From Holophagales bacterium (GTDB lineage Bacteria; Acidobacteriota; Thermoanaerobaculia; UBA5066): a stretch of DNA of 64,000 nucleotides. The notes under the pieces are model-generated. The model worked only from the letters and a program-made list of their open reading frames with translations. It did not search any database and had not been told where the DNA came from. Below, piece after piece: positions 18,715-27,092 of the stretch (its first letter is position 1; each line of letters begins with the position of its first letter). Position numbers and translations under genes: made by a program. The DNA lies in contig JADJVF010000017.1 of the NCBI GenBank assembly GCA_016716705.1, positions 1 through 64,000 of the forward strand. The letters run 5' to 3'.

Positions 18715-19906
18715 GGGACACGGCCCGGCGCGCCAGCACTCGCAGCCAGGCCACCCTGAGCGCGAGCCCTTCCGCCCCCGGCGCCACGTTCGCCTTCACC
18801 TCGCCCAGCGTCGGGAAGGCGTTCCGCAGGAGGAAGCGCATCCGGGCGGGACGACCGTGCGCGAGCGACAGGCCCGTCCGCGTGAAGCCGCGGGGCGGGC
18901 GCGTGTGGCGAAGGACGGGGACCCTCGAGGCCCGCTGGCGGAGAACCGGCGGGACGCCCGCCGCGAGGCGTCCGAGCGAGGCGGCGTCGAAGGTCCCTGG
19001 AAAGAGCCTCTCGAGGCCATCCGCCGCGAAGAGGAGGGGCGCGGCGGCGTGGGCGTCGCCGTCTTGGAGAATCGCAGGCAGCGTCCCCGTCCGTCCGGCC
19101 CGGTCGAGGAAGTCGACCGCCTGGATTCCGCGCAGGCCCTTCGCCGAGAAGTCCTCCGCGGCGTGGTGCCAGAGGTGGCGGAGCATCGCCGCGTCGGAGG
19201 GGACCCGGAATCCGTCCGACGTCGGGACCGCGTTTTCCACGAGGTCTTTCGTCGCGTCGAGGACGACGCCGAGAACCGGCAGGCGGAACGAGCGGTGCAG
19301 CTCGATCCGGAGCGGGTTGTCGGCGTGCTCCCCGGCCGGCGAGGGGACGGTCTCGTGCTCCTCGGCGAAGACGAGATGGCGCGGCGTGTCGAGGAGCGGA
19401 CGGTACCCAGTGGCCCGCGTCAGAGCGGCCGCCGCCGCCCCCATGCGCGAGGGGTCGACGAGGAGAAGGTCGAGGTCTCCCATCGGCCGCAGCCCTGCGC
19501 TCGCCTCGCGCCGGAGGAGAAGCGCCGCTCCTTTCAGCGGGATCACCTCCACACCGGCGGAAGCGAGAAGCGAGAGCACCTCCTTCAGGCGCGTCACGAT
19601 CCGCCGCCCCCGCTCCTCACACCGCTCCGCTTCGAGAGCGAACCGCTCCGCGACAGCGCCCGGCAGGACGTCCAGGCCGGGCAGCTGCGCAAGGCGCGGC
19701 GAGAGCCCCTGGATCGACGCCGCGAAGGCGGCCTTTCGGAGAGGCGGGGCGGGTGCCGCGCCTCCCGCGCTTCCGGCGAGGGCCTCGCCCAACGGCAAGA
19801 GCCGGACGTCGCGGATCGACCGGACGCACGCCTCGGAGAGGAGCGCCACCTCGGGGTCACCGAGGAGCGCCTCGACCTCCTCCGCGGTGAAGGGTCCGAG
19901 CGGCAC
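18677..19906 (-). CDS. NTP_transf_5-type nucleotidyltransferase-like protein
   Basis: 409 residues from a GTG. The core is VEVIPLKGAALLL followed by GLRPMGDLDLLLVD, the GDxDLLV motif of the uncharacterised nucleotidyltransferase family (PF14907), where the paired Asp residues would bind metal. ELHRSF and a LRHLWHHAAEDF segment follow, as usual. Family members recur beside HprK-like kinases in exopolysaccharide/exosortase and lasso-peptide clusters, and such a kinase is encoded at 15034. The reaction is unknown; nucleotidylation of a sugar or protein is inference. Its 3' end overlaps the converging GT4 by 38 bases. Confidence 0.8.
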   Translation of the reverse strand: MPLGPFTAEEVEALLGDPEVALLSEACVRSIRDVRLLPLGEALAGSAGGAAPAPPLRKAAFAASIQGLSPRLAQLPGLDVLPGAVAERFALEAERCEERGRRIVTRLKEVLSLLASAGVEVIPLKGAALLLRREASAGLRPMGDLDLLLVDPSRMGAAAAALTRATGYRPLLDTPRHLVFAEEHETVPSPAGEHADNPLRIELHRSFRLPVLGVVLDATKDLVENAVPTSDGFRVPSDAAMLRHLWHHAAEDFSAKGLRGIQAVDFLDRAGRTGTLPAILQDGDAHAAAPLLFAADGLERLFPGTFDAASLGRLAAGVPPVLRQRASRVPVLRHTRPPRGFTRTGLSLAHGRPARMRFLLRNAFPTLGEVKANVAPGAEGLALRVAWLRVLARRAVSLIRGRTDAAAKP

Positions 19907-19963
19907 GCTAACGACCCCGCTTCGCGGGACGGCGAGGGGCGTCCGCCGCCCCCCACCGCCGGG

Positions 19964-20767
19964 TCACGGCTTCTTCCCGATCTCGAACTGCCGGACGATG
20001 TTGAAGCCGAGCCGGATGTTGGAGTCGGTCACGCCGCCGGCGTAGTCGCCCGCCATCGTCTGGTCGACAGTCGATGCGGCCGAGTTTCCGATCCAGACGG
20101 CGAACCGGTGGTGCCAGACGCTCTTCTCGAGGGCGAACGACCACTGGCCGACGCTATCCGGAAGATCCTCGTTACGGAAGACGTACTCCCCCGTCGCAAG
20201 GAAACCCCTTCCGAGCTTCAGCTGCACCAGCAGCGGAACGTTGAACACGTCCGTGAAGAGAGGCGTGTTCGAGACATACGTCGGCGCCGCGGCGAAGGTG
20301 ACCCTCTCGGCGAGCGTCACGGCGACGAGCGCCTGCCCGAAGACGCCGACCTTGTCATCGAGCTCGTACTTCGTCAGCCAGTTCATCCCCCCGCGGAGAC
20401 CGACGGCGACGGGGCGCTTCGGCGTCGGTTTCAGGAAGGTGTACTTCAGCGCGAACTCGTAGTCGCCGCCCGACGATGCGCGATAGACCTCGACGGCGAG
20501 GCGGTCGACGGGGACGTAGCTCAGGCCGATGCCGATGTTGGCCCCCGAGTCGAGGCCGAAGAGGTTGTTTCCCCCGGCTTCGTTCACCGGCTGGTTGAAC
20601 CGGTGCGTGAAGAGCACCTGGAAGAGCCCCTGGTCGTTGGTCAGGGGCGAGGCCGTCTGGAGGAAGCGGTCCCCGTAGCCCGGGTCCCAGTCGGGTTGCG
20701 GATCCTGGGCGGCCAGGGGGAAGGCGGCGGCGAGGGCGAGGGCGGCAAACGTCGATTTCTTCAGCAT
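19964..20767 (-). CDS. DUF5777-family outer-membrane beta-barrel protein
   Basis: 267 residues with a signal peptide (MLKKSTFAALALAAAFPLAAQ). The rest is alternating amphipathic strand sequence: LFQVLFTHRFNQPVNE, GANIGIGLSYVPVDRLAVEV, YEFALKYTFLK, ending RLGFNIVRQFEIGKKP. The THRF motif near the first strand matches DUF5777, a small barrel family without a known substrate. It starts seven bases after the upstream haem-motif lipoprotein, so they form a two-gene operon. This pairing suggests a periplasmic redox or envelope function, which is inference. Confidence 0.76.
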   Translation of the reverse strand: MLKKSTFAALALAAAFPLAAQDPQPDWDPGYGDRFLQTASPLTNDQGLFQVLFTHRFNQPVNEAGGNNLFGLDSGANIGIGLSYVPVDRLAVEVYRASSGGDYEFALKYTFLKPTPKRPVAVGLRGGMNWLTKYELDDKVGVFGQALVAVTLAERVTFAAAPTYVSNTPLFTDVFNVPLLVQLKLGRGFLATGEYVFRNEDLPDSVGQWSFALEKSVWHHRFAVWIGNSAASTVDQTMAGDYAGGVTDSNIRLGFNIVRQFEIGKKP

Positions 20768-20774
20768 GGCGGCC

Positions 20775-21209
20775 TCAGTCGTTCGGGGCCCCGCGCCGAA
20801 CCCAGTCGACGAGGAGGTTCACTCTCTCCGGCGGCAGCGCTCCGCCGAGCGGCATCCGGCTTCCCGTGATCGTCGCGTCCCCTTTGACCTTCGAGATCAG
20901 GTACGACGCATCCGGGTCCCCCGGGGCGATTCGGAGGCGCGTCGACTCCACGGAACGCACGTTGACGATCTGTGCGTAGGCCTTCCCGGCACTCAGGTCC
21001 TGGCCAGCGGTCGGGCTGGCCCCGGAGTGGCACCCCGAGAGAGCACAGGACGGTGTGAAGACCTCCGCCTGGACGCGCGAGAACGTCGCCGTCGGGTCGG
21101 GCACGTCGTTCGGCTCCGTGGGCGACTTCCGCGTCCCGCAGGCGGCGAAGACGACACCCAGCCCGAGCACGGCCGCGAGAGAGAGGGAAACACCTTGGCT
21201 CCCGGACAT
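20775..21209 (-). CDS. Lipoprotein with a CX4CH cytochrome-like motif
   Basis: 144 residues. The N-terminus is a lipoprotein signal (SLAAVLGLGVVFAACGTRKS) with the lipobox Cys near residue 24. EVFTPSCALSGCHSGASPT contains CALSGCH, a C-x4-C-H motif like non-canonical haem sites in planctomycete/acidobacterial cytochrome-like proteins. SYLISKVKGDATITGSRMPL then supplies a possible Met axial ligand, and ERVNLLVDWVRRGA is the usual C-terminal helix. A strong ribosome site (AAGGAGGT) precedes the ATG. Haem binding is inferred. Co-transcribed with the DUF5777 barrel. Confidence 0.76.
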   Translation of the reverse strand: MSGSQGVSLSLAAVLGLGVVFAACGTRKSPTEPNDVPDPTATFSRVQAEVFTPSCALSGCHSGASPTAGQDLSAGKAYAQIVNVRSVESTRLRIAPGDPDASYLISKVKGDATITGSRMPLGGALPPERVNLLVDWVRRGAPND

Positions 21210-21368
21210 CCGGCACCTCCTTGGATGCCCGGATCCTGCGACGGAGTTGCAGAAATCAAGCGTGAGGGGAATCACTGGCCTGCCTGCCAGGCCCGTCCGC
21301 GCTAACCTAGCCCATTGGCCCGGCGACAGCGCCGAGGACGGCGATTCGCGGGCACGAAGGAGAGAGAC

Positions 21369-21911
21369 ATGGCCGGAAAGATGGCGGGAACGAAGACCGA
21401 GAAGAACCTCAAGGAAGCCTTCGCAGGCGAATCGATGGCCCGCAACAAGTACACCTTCTTCGCGGGCGAGGCCCGCAAGTCGGGCCTCCTCGAGATCGCG
21501 AAGGTCTTCGAGACGACGGCCGAGGAGGAGAAGGAGCACGCCAAGCGGATGTTCAAGTTCCTCGACATGCTCGCCGCGACGGACGCGAATCTCGAGACGT
21601 GCATCGCGGGCGAGAACATGGAGTGGACCGACATGTACGTCCGGATGGCGAAGGAGGCCGAGGAGGAAGGGTTCGTCCCGATCGCCCGCTTCTTCACGCA
21701 GCTCGCCGAGATCGAGAAGCACCACGAGATGCGCTTCCGAAAGGCTCTCGAGGACCTCAAGGCCGGCGCCGTCTTCAAGAAGGGGGCCGAGGTCTACTGG
21801 TACTGCACGAACTGCGGGCACATCGAAAAGGGGCTGGAGGCTCCGAAGGTCTGCTCCGTCTGCGCGCACCCGCAGTCCTACTTCCGGGCGATGCCGGAAG
21901 GCGAGGTCTGA
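21369..21911 (+). CDS. Rubrerythrin
   Basis: 180 residues. The N-terminal four-helix bundle carries both ExxH-type di-iron motifs: GESMARNKY (Glu21), [13 protein letters not shown], then ENMEWTDMY and [13 protein letters not shown]. The C-terminal rubredoxin-like domain has two CxxC pairs, [11 protein letters not shown] and VCSVCAHPQ, binding one iron. Rubrerythrins reduce hydrogen peroxide using electrons from rubredoxin or NADH and protect anaerobic or microaerobic cells. The start is set by AAGGAGAG six bases before the ATG. It is monocistronic, with a strong terminator just after the stop. The candidate -10 TAACCT at 21303-21308 lies upstream. Confidence 0.95.
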   Translation: MAGKMAGTKTEKNLKEAFAGESMARNKYTFFAGEARKSGLLEIAKVFETTAEEEKEHAKRMFKFLDMLAATDANLETCIAGENMEWTDMYVRMAKEAEEEGFVPIARFFTQLAEIEKHHEMRFRKALEDLKAGAVFKKGAEVYWYCTNCGHIEKGLEAPKVCSVCAHPQSYFRAMPEGEV

Positions 21912-21916
21912 GGCCC

Positions 21917-21954
21917 CGCGCCGGGGCCGGGAAGCTCGTCCCGGCCCCGGCGCG
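21917..21954 (+). terminator. Strong GC hairpin after rubrerythrin
   Basis: A perfect 16-base-pair stem (21917-21932 with 21939-21954) and a six-base loop begin five bases after the rubrerythrin stop, followed by TTCCCC. There is no long T run, but position and stability fit a transcription terminator. Confidence 0.7.
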
Positions 21955-21979
21955 TTCCCCTGCGAGGGGAGGCGCCGCG

Positions 21980-22002
21980 GGGAGGCTCGTGGCGAGCCTC
22001 CC
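21980..22002 (-). terminator. Hairpin after the converging DinB gene
   Basis: A perfect 10-base-pair stem (21980-21989 with 21993-22002) and three-base loop lie eight bases beyond the DinB stop. It probably ends the leftward transcript and forms a back-to-back terminator pair with the hairpin at 21917. Confidence 0.6.
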
Positions 22003-22010
22003 GATCCACT

Positions 22011-22526
22011 TCAGCTCTCGTCCGCCGAGGGGCCGTAGAGCGCCGGAACGGGAACGTCCTTCAGCCGCAGATACACGCAGAGCTGCGCCCGGTGATGGAT
22101 CAGGTGGTTCATCACGAAGCTCCTCACGACGGCGACCCGCGGCATCGTGAAGAGGGGCTCGCCATTGGCGAGAAGGGCCCAGTTCTCGAGGAACGTCGAG
22201 TCGTTCGTCCCTTCGAGGGCGGTGCGGGCCGTCGCGATTCCCTCGTCGAACATCGAGAGGGCCTCCTTCGCCGATGCGGCCCTCGGGAAGGTGGCCGGGA
22301 CGCCGCCGGGGCTGACGTCGAACGCGTCGTCGACGAGGGTCGAGGTCATCCAGCCCGGGATGCTCGCGACGTGCCCGGCGAGCTCGCCCATCGAGAACGA
22401 CTTCGCGTGCGGCTTCCAGGCGAAGTCGGCCTCGGGGACGCGCTCGAGGACCTTTCGGGTGTTGGCCATCTCGAGGTCGAACTCGGGAAGGAGCGACAGG
22501 GCGATGCCGTTGTTTTCGCTGTTCAT
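22011..22526 (-). CDS. DinB-family protein
   Basis: 171 residues, a usual length for DinB/YfiT four-helix metal-binding proteins. The three-His metal site is suggested by FSMGELAGHVASIPGW and VMNHLIHHRAQLCVYLRL; the latter pattern (HxxHHRxQ) is typical. Relatives include thiol-dependent S-transferases (bacillithiol or mycothiol) and proteins of unknown role. The start is supported by AAAGGAGGC six bases before the ATG. It is transcribed alone, between converging rubrerythrin and a divergent PfkB gene. Substrate unknown. Confidence 0.87.
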   Translation of the reverse strand: MNSENNGIALSLLPEFDLEMANTRKVLERVPEADFAWKPHAKSFSMGELAGHVASIPGWMTSTLVDDAFDVSPGGVPATFPRAASAKEALSMFDEGIATARTALEGTNDSTFLENWALLANGEPLFTMPRVAVVRSFVMNHLIHHRAQLCVYLRLKDVPVPALYGPSADES

Positions 22527-22648
22527 GGGAGCCTCCTTTGCGGTGAGGCGCAAGTAAAGCGCAAGATAACAACGAACGCAAGGGCCTTCTTCCCGGCCAG
22601 TGGGCGCCGTCCTGGCGGGGCCCGAAGGGCGTAGCCTCGTCCTTCGAG

Positions 22649-23488
22649 ATGCCGCGAATCGTCGTCGTCGGGTCCGTCTCCATCGACGAGGTCGTCGCGC
22701 TGCGACAGCCGCTCCGCGGCGGGGCGCACCTCGACGGCCGCGAGCGGGGGAGGCGCGTCGGCGGCGGCGCGGCGAACACGGCGATCCCGCTTGCATTCGC
22801 CGGGCACGCCGTCACGGTCGTCTCCGCCGTCGGGACCGATCCCGAGGGGAGCACGATCCTGGCACGGCTCTCGGAGGCGGGGGTCGACACGACGCAGGTG
22901 CTGCGCCGCGCGGGGCCGAGCACACGCTCGCTCGTCGTCGTCGAGCCTGACGGCGAGAGGACCATCGTGAACCTCCACCGCTGCCGCGAGGAGGGCCCGC
23001 CCCGCCGGCTCCGGACGCTTCCCGCCGACGTGATCTACGTGAGGAGCCGCGATCTCGACCTCGCGCCGATCCTCGCCGGCCGGCTCGAGTCGGCCCTCGT
23101 CGTGGCGCACGTCCCGCCGTCCGGAGCAGGAGTCCGCCCCGCGCACGTCCTCGTCGCCTCTGCGGCGGACCTGCCGGACGACGAGCGGCTCGTGCCGTGG
23201 GAGACGGGACGGAGGGCGGCGGGCGAAACGCTGGGCTGGATGGTCGTGACGCGCGGGGCCGGCGGAGCCGAGGCGCACTCCGCCGATCGGCGCTTCCGCG
23301 TGCCGGCCCGGGACGTGGCGACCGTCGACAGTACGGGGGCCGGCGACGTCTTCGCCGCGGGGCTCGTGCACGGGCTCGCCAGCGGAGCCTCGATGGAGAC
23401 GGCGCTCGTGACGGCGGTTGCGTGGGGAACGACCGCGGCTGAGCTCGGCGGTATCCCACCGCGGGAACGGATCCTCGAGCTGCTCTGA
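22649..23488 (+). CDS. PfkB-family carbohydrate kinase
   Basis: 279 residues. The N-terminal PfkB signature region is VVGSVSIDEVVALR and RVGGGAANTAIPLAFAGHAV. The C-terminal signature is VDSTGAGDVFAAGLVHGL, whose Asp is the catalytic base and whose GAGD forms the anion hole. Ribokinase-like enzymes phosphorylate sugars or nucleosides with ATP; the substrate cannot be read from these motifs. The protein is slightly shorter than ribokinase (about 300). TAGCCT at 22632-22637 lies 11 bases before the ATG and may be the -10 of a very short leader. It converges with the CHMI-like gene 13 bases downstream. Confidence 0.88.
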   Translation: MPRIVVVGSVSIDEVVALRQPLRGGAHLDGRERGRRVGGGAANTAIPLAFAGHAVTVVSAVGTDPEGSTILARLSEAGVDTTQVLRRAGPSTRSLVVVEPDGERTIVNLHRCREEGPPRRLRTLPADVIYVRSRDLDLAPILAGRLESALVVAHVPPSGAGVRPAHVLVASAADLPDDERLVPWETGRRAAGETLGWMVVTRGAGGAEAHSADRRFRVPARDVATVDSTGAGDVFAAGLVHGLASGASMETALVTAVAWGTTAAELGGIPPRERILELL

Positions 23489-23501
23489 GGAGCCTTCCCG
23501 C

Positions 23502-23873
23502 TCACCCCTCCCGGACGCGCACCCTTCGGTAGCTCGCACGGTGCAGGTCTCGGATCTCCACGCTGATCGCGCCGCGCCCTCCCGCGACGAGCTTCGGGAA
23601 GGCCCGCTGGAGGACGTCGAGCGCGGCCTCGGAAAGCGCCGCCTTCACGTCGTCGGGGCGGCCCTCGAGGATGGCGATGGAAAGCGCGACGAAGGCCCGG
23701 TCTTCCTTCCCGTCGGCCACGGCGAAGACGTCGTGCCTCACGGCGCGGCTCTTGATGTCCTTTCGCTCGAAGAGAGCCGAGGCCATCAGGGCGTCGTGGA
23801 GGTCGAGGAGGACGCGCCGGAGGTCCGGTTCGTCGGGGACGCTCGCGGAATACTCGAGGACGAGGTGCGGCAT
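23502..23873 (-). CDS. 5-carboxymethyl-2-hydroxymuconate isomerase-like protein
   Basis: 123 residues, the family's length. The N-terminus is MPHLVLEYSASVPDEPDLRR; removal of Met exposes Pro1, the catalytic base of the tautomerase superfamily. RAVRHDVFAVADG and FVALSIAILEGRP follow the CHMI pattern. Characterised members isomerise the homoprotocatechuate ring-cleavage product (HpaF). No other homoprotocatechuate genes are present, so here the substrate may differ. It lies downstream of, and codirectional with, the alcohol dehydrogenase, separated by a hairpin. Confidence 0.86.
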   Translation of the reverse strand: MPHLVLEYSASVPDEPDLRRVLLDLHDALMASALFERKDIKSRAVRHDVFAVADGKEDRAFVALSIAILEGRPDDVKAALSEAALDVLQRAFPKLVAGGRGAISVEIRDLHRASYRRVRVREG

Positions 23874-23901
23874 GCCGCGATTCTCCTCCCGCGGGAAGGG
23901 C

Positions 23902-23928
23902 GCCGCCGCTCCGGGGAGGAGCGGCGGC
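23902..23928 (-). terminator. Hairpin between alcohol dehydrogenase and CHMI-like gene
   Basis: An 11-base-pair perfect stem (23902-23912 with 23918-23928) and five-base loop follow the alcohol dehydrogenase stop. There is no T tract, so it may terminate or attenuate transcription into the CHMI-like gene. Confidence 0.45.
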
Positions 23929-23945
23929 GGCGGCGGGCCGTCGGT

Positions 23946-24995
23946 CTACTTCAGCGTGGACATGTCGATGACGAAGCGGTACTTGACGTCCGACTTCAGC
24001 ATCCGCTCGTACGCCTCGTTCACCTTCTGGACGGGGATGATCTCGATCTCGGCGGGCGTCTTCTTCGCGGCGCAGAAGTCGAGCATCTCCTGCGTCTCGG
24101 CGATGCCGCCGATGAGGGAGCCGGCGATGCTCTTGCGCCCGAAGATGAGGTTGAAGACGGCGGGTGACGGGTGCGGGAGCTCGGGCGCGCCGACGAGGCA
24201 GAGGGTGCCGTCGCGGCCGAGGAGCGAGGTGTAGGCGTCGAGGTTGTGCGGGGCCGCGACGGTGTCGAGGATGAAGTGGAAGCTCCCCGCGTGCGGCTTC
24301 ATCGCCTCCTCGTCGCGCGAGAGGACGACCTCGTCGGCACCGAGCTTCTTCGCGTCTGCGGCCTTCCCGGCCGAGGTCGTGAAGAGGACGACGTGCGCGC
24401 CCATCGCGTGGGCGAGCTTGACGCCCATGTGGCCGAGGCCGCCGAGGCCGACGATGCCGACCTTCTTCCCGGGGCCGGCGCCCCAGTGGCGCAGCGGGGA
24501 GTAGGTCGTGATGCCGGCGCAGAGGAGCGGCGCGGCGCCCGCCGGGTCGAGACCGTCGGGAATCCGGAGGACGAACGCCTCGTCGACGACGACGACGTTC
24601 GTGTAGCCGCCGTAGGTCATCCCGCCGAGGTGCGCGTCGGGGCTGTTGTAGGTGAAGATCGCCCCCTTGCGGCAGAACTGCTCCATGCCGTCCTGGCAGT
24701 CGGGGCAGGTGCGGCAGGAGTCGACCATGCAGCCGACGCCGGCGGTGTCGCCGACCTTGAAGCCCTTCACCTCGGCGCCGACGGCCGAGACGCGGCCGAC
24801 GATCTCGTGACCGGGGATGCAGGGGTAGGTCGTCCCGTGCCACTCGTTGCGGACCGTGTGGAGGTCGGAGTGGCAGATGCCGCACCAGAGGATGTCGATC
24901 CTCACGTCCTTCGGACCGGGGTCGCGGCGGTTGATTTCGAGGCGGTCGAGGGGAGCGGTGGCGGCTGTGGCGCCGTAGCCGAGGGCCTTGATCAT
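23946..24995 (-). CDS. Zinc-dependent alcohol dehydrogenase, NADP-type (AdhC/YahK-like)
   Basis: 349 residues. Catalytic zinc ligands are in WCGICHSDLHTVRNEW (Cys38) and YPCIPGHEIVGRV. The structural zinc lobe has four Cys in CMVDSCRTCPDC plus EQFC. The nucleotide site is VGIVGLGGLGHMGVKLAHAM, and the family is the cinnamyl-alcohol dehydrogenase-like group that reduces aldehydes with NADPH. Length is typical. AAGGAG precedes the ATG. The divergent ABC-F gene starts 131 bases away. Physiological aldehyde unknown; detoxification is plausible. Confidence 0.93.
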   Translation of the reverse strand: MIKALGYGATAATAPLDRLEINRRDPGPKDVRIDILWCGICHSDLHTVRNEWHGTTYPCIPGHEIVGRVSAVGAEVKGFKVGDTAGVGCMVDSCRTCPDCQDGMEQFCRKGAIFTYNSPDAHLGGMTYGGYTNVVVVDEAFVLRIPDGLDPAGAAPLLCAGITTYSPLRHWGAGPGKKVGIVGLGGLGHMGVKLAHAMGAHVVLFTTSAGKAADAKKLGADEVVLSRDEEAMKPHAGSFHFILDTVAAPHNLDAYTSLLGRDGTLCLVGAPELPHPSPAVFNLIFGRKSIAGSLIGGIAETQEMLDFCAAKKTPAEIEIIPVQKVNEAYERMLKSDVKYRFVIDMSTLK

Positions 24996-25126
24996 GGGTG
25001 GTCTCCTTGCGGCGCGGTCGGCCGCGCCCGGGACGCAGCGTATACGACGCTCCCCGGGTTCTCGTAAAGCCCGGAACTCTCCCCGCCGGCGGGCGCCGAC
25101 CCGCCCCCCTCTGCTAAGGTCGCCCC

Positions 25127-26986
25127 GTGCCGCCGCTCGTCGCCGCGCAGCGCCTCTCGAAGGCGTTTGGCGCCCGGACCCTCTTCTCCAGCCTCTCCTT
25201 CGGGATCGAGCGGGACGAACGTATCGGCCTGATCGGGCCGAACGGCGCGGGAAAGTCGACGCTCCTGACGATCCTCGCCCAGGAGACGCCGCCCGACGAC
25301 GGGACCGTCATCTTCCAGGGGGGCGTCAGCGTCGGCCTCGTCCCCCAGATCCCGAGCTTCGCGGAGGGGGCGACGGTCAGGTCCGTCGTCCTCGAGGGGG
25401 CCCAGGCCCACGTCTCGCACGGCGAGGACGTGGCGTGGGAAGCGGAGCTGAAGACCGACGAGGCGCTCGCGAAGCTCTCGCTGACGACCGGAGGCATCGG
25501 CCCCGACAGCCTCGTGGCGACGCTTTCGGGGGGGCAGAAGAAGCGCGTCGCCCTCGCGCGCGAGCTGGTGCGGCAGCCCGACCTCCTCCTCCTCGACGAG
25601 CCGACGAACCACCTCGACGTGGAGAGCATCGTCTGGCTCGAGGAGCTGCTCGCGCGCGCCCCCTTCGCCACGGTGACGGTGACGCACGACCGGCTCTTCC
25701 TCACCCGCGTGGCGACGCGGATCCTCGAGCTCGACCGGCGCAACCCCGGCGGCCTCCTCTCGGTGCCCGGCGGCTTCGAGAAGTGGCTCGAGGCCAAGGA
25801 AGCGCTCCTCGCCGCACAGGAAAGCCGCGAGTCGTCCCTGCGAAACGTCCTCCGGCGCGAGACGGAGTGGCTGAGGCGCGGCCCGAAGGCGCGGGCGACG
25901 AAGCAGAAGGCGCGCATCGAACGGGCCGAAGCCCTCGGCGAGGAGATCGAGACGATCGCCGAGCGGAACGTCGCCCGGACGGCGAAGATCGACTTCACGG
26001 GGGCGGGGCGGGCCCCGAAACGGCTCCTCGTCGCCGAGGGGATCTCGAAGACCTACGGTGAACGGACGCTCTTCTCGGGCCTCGACCTCCTCCTCCGGCC
26101 GGGCAGCCGGGTCGGCCTCATCGGCCCGAACGGCTGCGGCAAGTCGACTCTCCTGCGCGTTCTCCTGGGCAGCGAGCGGCCCGACACGGGGACCGTGACG
26201 CGGGCCGACGGCGTCTCGGTCGCCCTCTTCGAGCAGGGGCGCGACTCGCTCGACCCGGACGCGACGGTGAAGGAGACGGTCTGCCCCGAAGGGGACCAGG
26301 TGGAGTACCGCGGGCGCTTCATTCACGTCCGCAGCTGGCTCGACCGCTTCCTCTTCGCGCCCGAGCAGGCGGAGATGAAGGTGTCGCGCCTGTCGGGCGG
26401 CGAGCAGAGCCGCCTCCTCGTGGCGCGGCTGATGCTCAGCCCGGCGCAGCTCCTCGTCCTGGACGAGCCGACGAACGACCTCGACCTCGCGACGCTGAAC
26501 GTCCTCGAGGAGAGCCTCTCCGACTTCCCCGGCGCGCTCCTCCTCGTCTCGCACGACCGCGCCTTCCTCGACCGCGCCACCGATTCGCTCCTCGCCTTCG
26601 ACCCGGAGGGCGGCAGCGGCGTGACGACGCTCGCCGGCCTCGACCAGTGGGAGCGGTGGCGGAAGGAGCGGCGCGAGAGCGCACAGGCGGCGGCCGGTGC
26701 GAAGGTGACGAAGGAACGCGACGCGAAACGGGATTCCGCCCCGGACGTGGTCCCCGCGGAACGGTCAGGGAAGCGCCGGCTCGGTTACCTCGAACAGCGC
26801 GAACTGGGAGGGATCGAACCCAGGATCCTGGCGGCCGAGGAGAGGCTCGAGACGCTGAAGGTCGAGTGCCACCGGCCCGAGGTCGTCAGCGACGGTCCCC
26901 GACTCGTTGCCCTCGCGCGGGAGATCGACGAGGCGCAGGCCGAGGTCGACCGGCTCTACGCGCGCTGGGCCGAGCTGTCCGGCTGA
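25127..26986 (+). CDS. ABC-F family ATPase (Uup-like)
   Basis: 619 residues with two ATPase domains and no membrane segment. Domain 1 has GLIGPNGAGKSTLLTILA, LSGGQKKRVALARELVRQ and LLLLDEPTNHLDV. Domain 2 has GLIGPNGCGKSTLLRVLL, LSGGEQSRLLVARLMLSP and LVLDEPTNDLDL. The linker includes REWLRRGPKARATKQKARI-type basic sequence, and the C-terminus (about 550-619) is the coiled coil typical of Uup. ABC-F proteins act on the ribosome, rescuing stalled translation or, for Uup, affecting ribosome assembly and transposon excision. Start is GTG; TAAGGT at 25115-25120 lies only six bases upstream, suggesting a leaderless message. Confidence 0.92.
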   Translation: MPPLVAAQRLSKAFGARTLFSSLSFGIERDERIGLIGPNGAGKSTLLTILAQETPPDDGTVIFQGGVSVGLVPQIPSFAEGATVRSVVLEGAQAHVSHGEDVAWEAELKTDEALAKLSLTTGGIGPDSLVATLSGGQKKRVALARELVRQPDLLLLDEPTNHLDVESIVWLEELLARAPFATVTVTHDRLFLTRVATRILELDRRNPGGLLSVPGGFEKWLEAKEALLAAQESRESSLRNVLRRETEWLRRGPKARATKQKARIERAEALGEEIETIAERNVARTAKIDFTGAGRAPKRLLVAEGISKTYGERTLFSGLDLLLRPGSRVGLIGPNGCGKSTLLRVLLGSERPDTGTVTRADGVSVALFEQGRDSLDPDATVKETVCPEGDQVEYRGRFIHVRSWLDRFLFAPEQAEMKVSRLSGGEQSRLLVARLMLSPAQLLVLDEPTNDLDLATLNVLEESLSDFPGALLLVSHDRAFLDRATDSLLAFDPEGGSGVTTLAGLDQWERWRKERRESAQAAAGAKVTKERDAKRDSAPDVVPAERSGKRRLGYLEQRELGGIEPRILAAEERLETLKVECHRPEVVSDGPRLVALAREIDEAQAEVDRLYARWAELSG

Positions 26987-27034
26987 CGGGGCCGCGCCGC
27001 TGCGCTGTGGCCGGTCGTCGCCCGAAAGGGAGGA

Positions 27035-27062
27035 TTGACAGCGTTCCCCGCCCGGATAGCCT
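27035..27062 (+). promoter_or_regulatory. Sigma-70-type promoter before the AsmA-like gene
   Basis: TTGACA at 27035-27040 and TAGCCT at 27057-27062 are separated by 16 bases. This is the clearest -35/-10 pair in the window. Transcription should start near 27069, giving a leader of about 24 bases that includes AGAGGAG before the ATG at 27093. Confidence 0.72.
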
Positions 27063-27092
27063 GCTGTTTTGCCCTGCAGAGGAGCGCCCGAC

